From Aquirufa sp. (GTDB taxonomy: Bacteria; Bacteroidota; Bacteroidia; Cytophagales; Spirosomataceae): a stretch of 15,688 bases of DNA. The first letter of the stretch is position 1, and each line of letters starts with the position of its first letter. The stretch is from the NCBI GenBank assembly GCA_030833145.1, contig JAURHT010000036.1:1-15688 (forward strand), given 5' to 3'. The position numbers and the translations under genes are program-made. Shown in pieces: positions 1 through 7,192 of this stretch. Below the pieces are notes generated by a model that did no database searches, was not told where the DNA came from, and worked only from the letters and a program-made list of their open reading frames with translations.

Positions 1-682
1 ACACACCGAAATTAGTCATGTTTTTGATTACACCTTCTAGTACTTGACCTTTATCTAAGTTCGTTAAGATCGTTTGACGTTGCGCCTCAAGATCTTTCTC
101 GATTAATACTTTGTGAGATACAACTACGTTGTCATTTGTGTGGTTGATTTTAACCACCTTAACCTCCATGTTTTTGCCTACGAAAATATCGAAGTCACGG
201 ATAGGCTTCACATCGATTTGAGAACCAGGTAAGAATGCCTCGATTCCAAAGATATCTACGATTAAACCACCTTTTGTACGGCGCTTAACGAAACCATTGA
301 TGATCGTATCTTCTTCTAATGCTTTCTCGATGTTAGTCCATGCACCCATTACCTTAGCTAACTTACGAGACAAGGTTAATTGTCCGTTTGCGTCTTCTTG
401 GTTCTCGATGTATACTTCTACTTCGTCACCAGCTTTCAAATCCGGCATATCGCGGAATTCTGAAGCAGATACTAAACCATCAGATTTGAATCCAATGTTA
501 ATGATTACTTCACGGTCAGTCTTGCTTACTACAATACCTTTCACTACTTCCTTCTCAGTGACCGAGTTCAAGGTTGCTTCGATAGCAGCCTCCATTTTTT
601 CTTTTTGCTCAGCAGAATAGTTTCCACCGAATCCTTTTCCTTCAACTAAATCCCAGTCGAAATCTTTTGGTTGTTTTGACAT
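1..682 (-). CDS. rpsA: 30S ribosomal protein S1, N-terminal part (3' end outside window)
   Basis: The reverse strand encodes an open frame of 227 codons that starts MSKQPKDFDWDLVEGKGF and continues past base 1, so the C-terminal half is missing here. S1 binds mRNA single strands on the 30S subunit and helps translation initiation. Two S1/OB domains are visible, at about residues 46-110 (with SDGLVSASEF and LTLSRK) and 126-194 (with GGLIVDIFGIEAFLPGSQ and VVVSHK). A third begins near residue 212 with GQVLEGVIKNMTNFGV, the typical repeat opening. The ATG is preceded by GGGCAACAAAT with no Shine-Dalgarno core, as usual in Bacteroidota. An exact TAnnTTTG box lies about 100 nt upstream, so the leader is long. 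The gene is divergent from galM. The identity is secure from the domain pattern; repeat number and C-terminus cannot be seen. Confidence 0.96.
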   Translation of the reverse strand, partial: MSKQPKDFDWDLVEGKGFGGNYSAEQKEKMEAAIEATLNSVTEKEVVKGIVVSKTDREVIINIGFKSDGLVSASEFRDMPDLKAGDEVEVYIENQEDANGQLTLSRKLAKVMGAWTNIEKALEEDTIINGFVKRRTKGGLIVDIFGIEAFLPGSQIDVKPIRDFDIFVGKNMEVKVVKINHTNDNVVVSHKVLIEKDLEAQRQTILTNLDKGQVLEGVIKNMTNFGV

Positions 683-763
683 ATTTGTTGCCCGTTTGGC
701 TGATCGTTTTTGACTTCGCCTACATCAACAAGCTGGGCTAACCTGCTGAAATTAAGTTTGAAA

Positions 764-777
764 CAATTTTTAAATTG
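764..777 (-). repeat. AT-rich inverted repeat at the start of the rpsA leader
   Basis: On the reverse strand CAATTTAAAAATTG is a perfect 6-bp inverted repeat around a 2-nt centre. It lies a few bases downstream of the TAGCTTTG box, so it would sit at or near the transcription start of rpsA. It could be an operator or a weak 5' hairpin. Its AT-richness means chance is a real alternative. Confidence 0.3.
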
Positions 778-782
778 GGGTG

Positions 783-790
783 CAAAGCTA
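783..790 (-). promoter_or_regulatory. Putative -7 promoter box of rpsA
   Basis: The reverse strand reads TAGCTTTG, an exact match to the Bacteroidota -7 consensus TAnnTTTG. It ends 100 nt before the rpsA ATG, implying an untranslated leader of roughly 90 nt. No clear -33 TTTG element is visible. Inferred from consensus only. Confidence 0.5.
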
Positions 791-851
791 CGAAGAATAA
801 TTTTATTTTCCATCTTTTGTGGTAAATTGAACGCACAAACCTCGTTAACCT

Positions 852-1955
852 ATGAAATATTGCTTTTTAGCCCTTTTTTTCTTGTCCCAAAACCTATTTG
901 CTATGCCTAATCCCGGAAAACCTTTCGGTCAAACGCCTGCGGGCGAGTCTGTTACCTTGTATACCTTGAAGAATGCCAAAGGCATGGAAGTTCACATCAT
1001 GAACTATGGCGGCATCATCCAAAAAATCCTAACCCCAGATCGCAACGGAAAAGTAGAAGATGTGGTGCTCGGATTTGAGACTTTACAAGAATACATCAAA
1101 GACACGCCTTACTTCGGAGCAGTGGTAGGCCGCTTCGGAAACCGCATCGCGAAAGGGAAATTCACGTTGGATGGGAAAGAATATACACTCGCTGCCCAAA
1201 ATAATGGCCAACATCTTCACGGCGGCCTTATCGGCTTCGACAAGAAAGTATGGAAAGTGGAAGCGGCCTCCGCGCAAAGCCTAAGCTTATCTTATGTTTC
1301 CAAAGACATGGAAGAGGGATTTCCAGGCAATTTGAGCGTAAAGATGACCTATACTTTGTCGGATGACAATGAATTAGGAATCTCCTACGAAGCCACCACA
1401 GATAAAGCAACGGTATTAAACCTAAGTAATCACTCTTACTTTAACTTGAGCGGAAACGCGAAACGCGATATCTTGAACCAAGAAGTGCAGATAGATGCGT
1501 CGCGTTTAGTAGCCGTGAATAAGGTATTAATTCCGACGGGAGTACTCACGCCAGTCACAGGAACCCCCTTTGACTTCACGAAGCCACACGTCGTAGGCGA
1601 TCGCATAAACGACACTTCTTCAGAGCAGATTGTGTTAGGCGGAGGCTATGACCATTGCTGGGCGTTGGATAAACCGGCGGGATCTTATGCGAAAATCGCG
1701 ACGGTCCACGAGCCGGTTTCGGGTCGGAAAATGACTGTTTCTACGGACCAGCCGGGCGTGCAGTTTTATACGGGAAATTTTCTAGATGGTCATTTGACTG
1801 GAAAATATGGGGTGACGTATGGTAAGCGTTTTGGACTATGTTTAGAAACGGAACATTTCCCAGATTCACCTAATCAGCCTAATTTCCCGAGCACGGTTTT
1901 GCGCCCTGGAGAGGTGTATAAAACGAAAACGGCGTATCAGTTTAGTGTGAACTAA
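852..1955 (+). CDS. galM: Exported aldose 1-epimerase (mutarotase, GalM family)
   Basis: The 367-residue protein interconverts alpha and beta anomers of hexoses such as galactose and glucose. Residues 1-17 form a signal peptide (short basic start, hydrophobic LALFFL, small residue A17), so it is probably periplasmic. GalM hallmarks are all present: GRFGNRIAKG (93-102), NNGQHLHGG (117-125), NHSYFNLSG (193-201) with the catalytic-acid His194, GGGYDHCW (263-270), and LETEHFPDSPN (331-341), whose Glu332 aligns with the catalytic base. Length is normal for the family plus a leader. The start Met precedes the signal peptide directly. Neighbours are rpsA (divergent) and mazG, whose stop overlaps this stop by 4 nt (CTAA) tail to tail. 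A GH16 glucanase gene nearby suggests a role in sugars released from glucans, but this is inference. Sugar specificity cannot be read from the sequence. Confidence 0.95.
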   Translation: MKYCFLALFFLSQNLFAMPNPGKPFGQTPAGESVTLYTLKNAKGMEVHIMNYGGIIQKILTPDRNGKVEDVVLGFETLQEYIKDTPYFGAVVGRFGNRIAKGKFTLDGKEYTLAAQNNGQHLHGGLIGFDKKVWKVEAASAQSLSLSYVSKDMEEGFPGNLSVKMTYTLSDDNELGISYEATTDKATVLNLSNHSYFNLSGNAKRDILNQEVQIDASRLVAVNKVLIPTGVLTPVTGTPFDFTKPHVVGDRINDTSSEQIVLGGGYDHCWALDKPAGSYAKIATVHEPVSGRKMTVSTDQPGVQFYTGNFLDGHLTGKYGVTYGKRFGLCLETEHFPDSPNQPNFPSTVLRPGEVYKTKTAYQFSVN

Positions 1956-2737
1956 AGCGTTTTTGCTTCGTTCCAGTAGATATCCATTTCTGCCAAAGTC
2001 ATCTCGGAAAGCGCCTGGCCATTCTCTGCCGCGCGTTTTTCGAGGTGCTGGAAGCGCTTGATGAACTTCTTGTTTGTCCGTTCTACGGCAGTTTCGGGAT
2101 TAATATCAATAAATCGCGCAAAGTTTACGAGACTGAAGATCAAGTCCCCTAGCTCGCCCTCGGCCTCCGCTTTTCCCGCGGCATCGAGGTCTTTGCCCAC
2201 AAAAGTCTCTTTGAATTCGCCCAGTTCCTCCTCCACTTTCTCCCACACCTGCTCTTTTTCTTCCCAGTCGAAACCCGCTCCGCGCGCCTTTTCCTGTATC
2301 CGCATCGCCTTCACGAGCGCCGGCAATGAACCCGGAACGCCGCCTAACACGGACTTGTTCCCCTCTTTTAATTTCAAGGCCTCCCAATTCTGCTTTACCT
2401 GCTCCTCGGTTTCCGCGACCACATCTCCGTAAATATGCGGGTGACGGCTGATGAGTTTTTCGCAAACCCCGTGCAACACGTCGCTTACATCAAAAGCCCC
2501 TTTCTCGGAACCGATTTTGCTGTAGAAAACAAGATGTAAGAAAATATCCCCCAGCTCTTTGCGGATTTCGGTCAAGTCATTTTCCATGATCGCATCGGAA
2601 AGCTCGTAGGTCTCCTCGATGGTTAAATGGCGCAATGATTCCAGCGTCTGCTTCTTGTCCCAAGGGCATTTCTCCCGCAGGTCGTCCATGATGACTAATA
2701 AACGGTCGAATGCCTCCGCGGCTTTTGGGTATTTCAT
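1952..2737 (-). CDS. mazG: Nucleoside triphosphate pyrophosphohydrolase MazG
   Basis: This 261-residue cytoplasmic protein hydrolyses (d)NTPs to NMP and pyrophosphate, cleaning the nucleotide pool. It has the full two-domain MazG layout. The N-terminal domain carries CPWDKKQT (24-31), then E41, E42 and E45 in TIEETYELSD, and E61 with D64 in KELGDIFLHL, the metal-binding EExxE...ExxD pattern. The second domain repeats it with E170, E171, E174 and E195, D198 (GELGDLIFSL). Length matches typical MazG (about 260). Its ATG lies 1 nt after the stop codon of the upstream GH16 gene, so the two are almost certainly cotranscribed and perhaps translationally coupled. The stop overlaps galM's stop. The functional link to a secreted glucanase is not obvious; the pairing may simply reflect compaction. 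Confidence 0.96.
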   Translation of the reverse strand: MKYPKAAEAFDRLLVIMDDLREKCPWDKKQTLESLRHLTIEETYELSDAIMENDLTEIRKELGDIFLHLVFYSKIGSEKGAFDVSDVLHGVCEKLISRHPHIYGDVVAETEEQVKQNWEALKLKEGNKSVLGGVPGSLPALVKAMRIQEKARGAGFDWEEKEQVWEKVEEELGEFKETFVGKDLDAAGKAEAEGELGDLIFSLVNFARFIDINPETAVERTNKKFIKRFQHLEKRAAENGQALSEMTLAEMDIYWNEAKTL

Positions 2738-2738
2738 A

Positions 2739-3593
2739 CTATGGGTTTAGCGCATATACGCGAATGTAGTCGATTTGGAATTTGTTCGGGAAGATCGTGT
2801 CGTCCACGCCTTTTTGTCCGCCCCAGTTTCCACCGATCGCTAGGTTCATTAAGATATGTTGTTTCTTGTCAAAAGGCCATTGTTCCCAGCCGCCTTTCGG
2901 ATTTTTGAATTCGAAGTATTGCTTGTCGTCGATGAACGCGCGAATATAATCCGGCGTCCAGTCAACGCGGAACAAGTGAAATTCAGTATCCCAATTAGCC
3001 AAAGTTGTTGTGGCTGTTTTCTGCGTGCCAATGATATGGTTAAACGCTTTGGTATGCACACTCGCGTGCATCACACCTGGGTCGTAACCCACGTGTTCTA
3101 AGATATCGATCTCGCCATTGTCTGGCCAATATTGGGTACCGTAATCAGATTGAGACGCAAGCATCCAGATCGCAGGCCAGTTTCCGCGGCCAGCAGGAAT
3201 CTTTGCTTTGGCCTCAATACGACCATATAAAAAGTCATTCTTGCCTTTAGTGACGATACGCGCGGAGGTGTAGGCACTCGATCCAGCCGTCTCCTTGATC
3301 GCCTCAATCGTCAAAATACCGTTCTCGATATGCGCATTTTTAATGTTTGCATTGGTATAGTTTTGGAGCTCATTATTACCCCAGCCACTATTTCCTACGT
3401 CATATCCCCATTTCGACGCATCTGGAAGACCGTCTTTTTCGAATTCATCCGCCCAAAAAGGCGTCGTCGCAAACGTATATTCCTTAGGTGGAACCACCGG
3501 TAAATCAATAATATTCACTTTAGGAGGCGTAGGCTCTTCGGATTTACAAGAGAAAGCGCCTAAGCTGAAGAGGATGAGTGCAAGTCTTAACAT
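2739..3593 (-). CDS. Glycoside hydrolase family 16 lipoprotein (laminarinase-like beta-glucanase)
   Basis: The 284-residue protein should hydrolyse beta-1,3 or mixed-linked beta-glucans. A lipoprotein signal peptide ends at Cys16 (LGAFSC), and KSEE directly after it resembles the positive-then-acidic lipoprotein export signal known in Bacteroidota, which suggests outer-surface display. A Pro-rich linker covers about residues 21-38. The GH16 domain runs from about 44 to 282: WADEF (47-51), WGNNELQNYT (71-80), the aromatic GNWPAIWML (137-145), catalytic EIDILE (161-166) with nucleophile E161, D163 and acid/base E166, MNLAIGGNWGG (249-259) and YIRVY (276-280). The motif layout is closest to bacterial laminarinases, but specificity is inferred. 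No carbohydrate-binding module or type IX secretion tail is present. It is first gene of an operon with mazG and is divergent from uvrB. Confidence 0.93.
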   Translation of the reverse strand: MLRLALILFSLGAFSCKSEEPTPPKVNIIDLPVVPPKEYTFATTPFWADEFEKDGLPDASKWGYDVGNSGWGNNELQNYTNANIKNAHIENGILTIEAIKETAGSSAYTSARIVTKGKNDFLYGRIEAKAKIPAGRGNWPAIWMLASQSDYGTQYWPDNGEIDILEHVGYDPGVMHASVHTKAFNHIIGTQKTATTTLANWDTEFHLFRVDWTPDYIRAFIDDKQYFEFKNPKGGWEQWPFDKKQHILMNLAIGGNWGGQKGVDDTIFPNKFQIDYIRVYALNP

Positions 3594-3612
3594 AGAGAGG
3601 TTTGATTTTTCC

Positions 3613-3620
3613 CAAAAATA
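3613..3620 (-). promoter_or_regulatory. Putative -7 box of the GH16-mazG operon
   Basis: The reverse strand reads TATTTTTG, an exact TAnnTTTG match ending 19 nt before the GH16 start codon. It implies a leader of about 10-15 nt. It lies in the 72-nt divergent gap shared with the uvrB promoter. Confidence 0.5.
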
Positions 3621-3654
3621 GTATTTCCCCCCGATTTATCCTCTCCATTATTCG

Positions 3655-3662
3655 TATATTTC
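3655..3662 (+). promoter_or_regulatory. Putative -7 box of uvrB, almost touching the ATG
   Basis: TATATTTC matches TAnnTTTG at 7 of 8 positions (5 of the 6 defined bases) and ends only 3 nt before the uvrB ATG. If used, transcription would start at or inside the start codon, giving a leaderless mRNA, unless a second promoter lies inside the divergent GH16 gene. Confidence 0.35.
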
Positions 3663-3665
3663 GGG

Positions 3666-5684
3666 ATGGATTTCAAACTTACTTCTTCTTACCAGCCCAC
3701 TGGCGATCAGCCGGAGGCGATTCGGCAATTAGTCGAAGGAGTCAATAAGCAAGAAGCCGCTCAAACCTTGCTGGGGGTAACCGGTTCCGGAAAGACTTTT
3801 ACGATCGCGAATGTGATCCAACAGGTGAACCGACCTACTCTGATTTTGAGCCATAACAAAACCCTCGCCGCCCAATTATACGGGGAATTCAAGCAATTTT
3901 TCCCAGAAAACGCGGTCGAGTATTTCATCTCCTACTACGATTATTACCAGCCTGAGGCCTTCATCGCCTCCACGGGAACCTACATAGAAAAAGACCTCTC
4001 GATTAACCAGGAGATTGAAAAATTGCGTTTGGCGACGACCTCTTCGTTGATGTCTGGCCGCCGCGACATTATCGTGATTGCCTCCGTTTCCTGTATTTAC
4101 GGTATGGGGAATCCGGACGAGTACCGAAATTCCATCATGCGCGTCGCCGTGGGAGACATCATCTCGCGCAACCAGTTTTTGTTCCGTTTGGTGGAGATTC
4201 TCTACGCGCGGACCGAGGGCGAATTCTTGCGCGGTACCTTTCGGGTGAAAGGCGACACGGTGGATATTTTCTTGGCTTACGCTGACTTCGGTTATCGCTT
4301 TGTGTTTTTTGGCGATGAGATCGAGGAGATTCACCGCATCGATCCCTGGACGGGGAAGAAGATCTCTTCGGAGACGATGGTGGCCGTTTTCCCAGCGAAC
4401 TTGTTTGTGACGGGACGCGAAACCTTGAATAACGCCATCTCCCATATCCAGGAAGATTTAGTGAACCAGATCTCCTATTTCGGTCGCGAGGGTCGCCTGA
4501 CCGAAGCCGAGCGCATAAAGCAGCGCACGGAATTCGACTTAGAAATGATGCGCGAGCTAGGGTATTGTTCGGGGATTGAGAATTATTCCCGGTATTTTGA
4601 CCAAAGAAAATCCGGCCAGCGCCCTTTCTGCCTATTGGACTTCTTCCCAGACGATTTCTTGATGGTGGTAGACGAAAGCCATGCCACGATGCCTCAAATC
4701 CGCGCGATGTACGGCGGCGACCGATCTCGCAAAGAATCTTTGGTAGAATACGGTTTCCGTTTGCCGTCTGCCATGGACAACCGCCCCTTGAAATTCGACG
4801 AATTTGAAGACCTCATCGGCCAAACCATCTTCGTCTCCGCCACCCCATCCGACTATGAATTACGCCGCTCGGAGGGAGTCGTGGTCGAGCAGATTATTCG
4901 CCCTACTGGACTTTTGGACCCTTTAATCGAGGTGCGTCCTACGAAAAACCAAATCGATAATTTACTCGAAGAAGTCTACGACCGCATTAAGAAAAACGAA
5001 CGCGTTTTAATCACGACCTTAACCAAACGGATGGCCGAAGAGTTATCCAAATACCTCGACCGCGTGGGGATCAAATGCCAATACATTCACTCGGAAGTGA
5101 AAACGCTAGAACGGGTCGAAATCCTCCGCAATTTACGTCTGGGTGTCATCGACGTATTAGTGGGGGTCAACTTATTAAGAGAGGGATTGGACTTACCGGA
5201 AGTTTCTTTGGTCGCGATTATGGATGCGGACAAAGAAGGATTCTTGCGCGACATTCGCTCGCTGATTCAGACCATCGGTCGTGCGGCGCGTAACGAAAAT
5301 GGCAAGGTGTTGATGTATGGGGATAAGATTACAGGTTCGATGGAGCTCGCGATCTCGGAAACAAACCGCCGCCGCGCCATCCAAATGGCCTACAACGAGA
5401 AACACGGCATTACGCCTAAAACAATTTGGCGTTCGCACGACGAGATTATGGAGCAAACCTCCATCGCGGATCGAATGGCGAAACCCACGAAGAATTACAC
5501 GATTCATCCGGATCAAGCGCCAGTCGCCGCAGATCCATTATTAGCGTATATGAAGCCAGCGGAGCTCAAAAAGCAATCCGAAACCATTCGTAAAGAGATG
5601 GAAAAAGCGGCGCGCGACCTCGACTTCCCATTAGCGGCGCGTTTACGCGATGAATTAGTGGTGATCGAATCGATGCTGACGTAG
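3666..5684 (+). CDS. uvrB: UvrABC excinuclease subunit B
   Basis: UvrB is the damage-verifying helicase-like subunit of nucleotide excision repair; it is loaded by UvrA and recruits UvrC. The 672-residue length is standard. Visible features are Walker A GVTGSGKT (37-44); NKTLAAQLYGEF (64-75); the beta-hairpin region SYYDYYQPEAF (89-99) that inserts between DNA strands; helicase motif II DESH (336-339); SATPSDYE; motif VI QTIGRAARN; and a C-terminal UVR motif (about 634-668, LKKQSETIRKEMEKAARDLD) that pairs with UvrC. MDFKLTSSYQPTGDQP is the normal N-terminus of the family, which fixes the ATG. The gene is divergent from GH16 with a 72-nt gap. Its last 30 nt overlap the 3' end of the convergent pxpC gene, so the UVR-motif region is read on both strands. 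Confidence 0.98.
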   Translation: MDFKLTSSYQPTGDQPEAIRQLVEGVNKQEAAQTLLGVTGSGKTFTIANVIQQVNRPTLILSHNKTLAAQLYGEFKQFFPENAVEYFISYYDYYQPEAFIASTGTYIEKDLSINQEIEKLRLATTSSLMSGRRDIIVIASVSCIYGMGNPDEYRNSIMRVAVGDIISRNQFLFRLVEILYARTEGEFLRGTFRVKGDTVDIFLAYADFGYRFVFFGDEIEEIHRIDPWTGKKISSETMVAVFPANLFVTGRETLNNAISHIQEDLVNQISYFGREGRLTEAERIKQRTEFDLEMMRELGYCSGIENYSRYFDQRKSGQRPFCLLDFFPDDFLMVVDESHATMPQIRAMYGGDRSRKESLVEYGFRLPSAMDNRPLKFDEFEDLIGQTIFVSATPSDYELRRSEGVVVEQIIRPTGLLDPLIEVRPTKNQIDNLLEEVYDRIKKNERVLITTLTKRMAEELSKYLDRVGIKCQYIHSEVKTLERVEILRNLRLGVIDVLVGVNLLREGLDLPEVSLVAIMDADKEGFLRDIRSLIQTIGRAARNENGKVLMYGDKITGSMELAISETNRRRAIQMAYNEKHGITPKTIWRSHDEIMEQTSIADRMAKPTKNYTIHPDQAPVAADPLLAYMKPAELKKQSETIRKEMEKAARDLDFPLAARLRDELVVIESMLT

Positions 5685-6518
5685 TTTCAGCGCACACACA
5701 TTTCGAACTTGTTGTAGGTAGTTTTGGACAAGAATCCATTCGTATTCTGCCGTAACTGCATCCGTTAATGAAAAGCGGAGGCTATCGCCAGCACCTTTTT
5801 GGGCTAAACGCGGTAAATCCGCTGAAATCACATGCGCTAAACGCGGGTAGCCACCCGTCGTTTGATGTCCCGCCATTAACACCACCAGTTGACCCGATGG
5901 TAATAATTGAATCGTTCCAGCGGTGACCGCGGAAGATAACATCGTCGCAGGAGAAGCCATTTTCAGCGGTTCCTGAATCAATTGATAACCCATCCGGTTC
6001 GAGGTGGGAGAAATCGCAAACGATTTACTCAAAACCAGCTGTTGAGAACAGGCCTTAATCTGATCCCATTCCCGCCCACATAAAATCCTGATCGGTTCAT
6101 CCGTGAACACATTTTCTGGATTCATCGACCAGGGCAAAATCTTCACGCGGGAAACCTGTTCGTCTTTCAGTTCTCTGGTAGCGACGTAGACTCTTTGGCC
6201 TGAAACCGGCTTTTTACAACTCAAAATGGCTCCGGGCGGAACCTTGATGGGCTGGTTCATGGGAACTTCCACGTTATCTACGCAGGCCGTGAAGTTAGCG
6301 CCACAAATGGCGATCAACGTACTCGTCTCGAACTGGTAAACACCTGCTGGAAAGTGTATCTCTAGCGCCTTGTCGTACACGTCGTTTCCTACGAGCGCGT
6401 TCGCGATCTGTAGTGAAAACGTATCCATTGCTCCTCCGGGTGGAATACCCTCGTGCTGCAAACCATAAATGGGTAGGCCCTGCCACGTATCCAATAAACC
6501 TTTTTTGATCAGCTTCAT
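5655..6518 (-). CDS. pxpC: 5-oxoprolinase subunit C-like protein (PxpC / KipA family, carboxyltransferase domain 2)
   Basis: With PxpA and PxpB this family forms an ATP-dependent 5-oxoprolinase that converts pyroglutamate to glutamate; related KipA acts with KipI on a sporulation kinase in Bacillus. In the 287 residues the family is recognised by GGAMDTFSLQIANALVGND (28-46), SNRMGYQLIQ (173-182), LPSGQLVVLMAGHQTTGGYP (206-225) and HVISADLPRLAQKGAGDSLRF (229-249). The normally conserved QDLGRxGY-type stretch near residue 16 reads QGLPIYGL (13-20) instead, losing the usual Asp, Gly and Arg. The ATG overlaps the stop of pxpB as ATGA, so the two are translationally coupled. The 3' end overlaps uvrB by 30 nt. 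No pxpA is visible, so true 5-oxoprolinase activity depends on one elsewhere. Family call is firm; function less so. Confidence 0.88.
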   Translation of the reverse strand: MKLIKKGLLDTWQGLPIYGLQHEGIPPGGAMDTFSLQIANALVGNDVYDKALEIHFPAGVYQFETSTLIAICGANFTACVDNVEVPMNQPIKVPPGAILSCKKPVSGQRVYVATRELKDEQVSRVKILPWSMNPENVFTDEPIRILCGREWDQIKACSQQLVLSKSFAISPTSNRMGYQLIQEPLKMASPATMLSSAVTAGTIQLLPSGQLVVLMAGHQTTGGYPRLAHVISADLPRLAQKGAGDSLRFSLTDAVTAEYEWILVQNYLQQVRNVCALKLRQHRFDHH

Positions 6519-7144
6519 ACGGTGACGGGGATAAAACGAACACGGTCGCCCGCTCTGAAATGGGGAATAGTCGTCGTCCGTCCGATGATCTGCCAGCCGC
6601 CGGGAGAGGCGCTGGGGTAGATGCCGGTTTGGTTGCCGGCTAATCCGATGTCTCCCTGTTGTATGGGAGCGGGCGTCAATTTTCTAGACACGGTAATTCG
6701 CTCGTCGGTTGTTCCCATATAGGCGAATCCCGGTAGGAAGCCTAGGAAGTAAACGGTGTATTCTTTTTCGCTGTGAATGCGGATGATTTCTTGTTCGCTA
6801 AGTCCGCAGCTTTTCGCCACAAAGCTTAAGTCGGCACCCTTGTATTCGCATGGAATTTCGTGCAGGCGACCCTCTGGAATTACCGCCGTAAAATTTTCAG
6901 CCAGTTTTTGTTCGATGAGGTTTTTCATTCCTGCCAAACCTTCAAAGCGACTCGCCACCACCCCTAAATCAAACACAATCGTCAAGCTAGCGTAGGCTGG
7001 AATTAAATCCAAGGTTCCGGGTAAGGGAAAGGATTGAAACTGATAAAACCGCTTCATCACTTCTTGGTGCACGTTTTCGCTGATTTCGTCGCCGAATTCA
7101 ATCGTCAGTGCGCTGTCGCCAAGTTCGTAGATTTGCGGATTCAT
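6515..7144 (-). CDS. pxpB: 5-oxoprolinase subunit B-like protein (PxpB / KipI family, carboxyltransferase domain 1)
   Basis: This cytoplasmic protein of 209 residues is the expected partner of PxpC. Family features are the opening YELGDSALTIEFGDEI (6-21), the YxVyFLGFLPGFAYMG core (129-144), and the C-terminal run GLAGNQTGIYPSASPGGW (167-184) followed by IIGRT. Two departures stand out. The conserved TPR...VPxGSV segment reads TPAPIQQGDI (157-166), so a usually basic residue is Ala. The segment between IIGRT and AGDRVRF is only seven residues (TTIPHFR) where I expect about fifteen with an aromatic-Asp-Pro turn. It is the first gene of the pair (ATGA overlap with pxpC) and divergent from the DUF1684 gene across 48 nt. 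Whether it still supports oxoprolinase activity is open. Confidence 0.88.
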   Translation of the reverse strand: MNPQIYELGDSALTIEFGDEISENVHQEVMKRFYQFQSFPLPGTLDLIPAYASLTIVFDLGVVASRFEGLAGMKNLIEQKLAENFTAVIPEGRLHEIPCEYKGADLSFVAKSCGLSEQEIIRIHSEKEYTVYFLGFLPGFAYMGTTDERITVSRKLTPAPIQQGDIGLAGNQTGIYPSASPGGWQIIGRTTTIPHFRAGDRVRFIPVTV

Positions 7145-7169
7145 TGGGTATATTTCTAAGGTAATTTAG

Positions 7170-7177
7170 TATTTTTA
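7170..7177 (+). promoter_or_regulatory. Putative -7 box of the DUF1684-NagX operon
   Basis: TATTTTTA differs from TAnnTTTG only at the last base and ends 15 nt before the DUF1684 ATG, a spacing like that of the other boxes in the window. Confidence 0.35.
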
Positions 7178-7179
7178 AG

Positions 7180-7187
7180 CAAATATC
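7180..7187 (-). promoter_or_regulatory. Putative -7 box of pxpB-pxpC
   Basis: The reverse strand reads GATATTTG, one defined base off TAnnTTTG, and ends 35 nt before the pxpB ATG. It almost touches the oppositely oriented box for the DUF1684 gene, so the two promoters would overlap in this 48-nt gap. Confidence 0.3.
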
Positions 7188-7192
7188 CCGCT

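Noticed and set aside
297..620. A 107-codon forward frame opposite rpsA
   Set aside because: The reverse strand encodes S1 domains across the whole stretch; the forward peptide is Ser-rich and featureless.
710..910. A 66-codon forward frame overlapping the galM start
   Set aside because: It begins with TTG, overlaps the galM signal peptide in another frame, covers the rpsA promoter and has no family features.
2106..2465. A 119-codon reverse-strand frame inside mazG
   Set aside because: Arg/Gly-rich shadow of mazG in another frame, while the second MazG domain reads through intact.
3876..4445. A 189-codon open frame on the reverse strand inside uvrB
   Set aside because: uvrB is unmistakable on the other strand with all motifs intact; the antisense translation has no recognisable domain and follows from the codon bias of uvrB.
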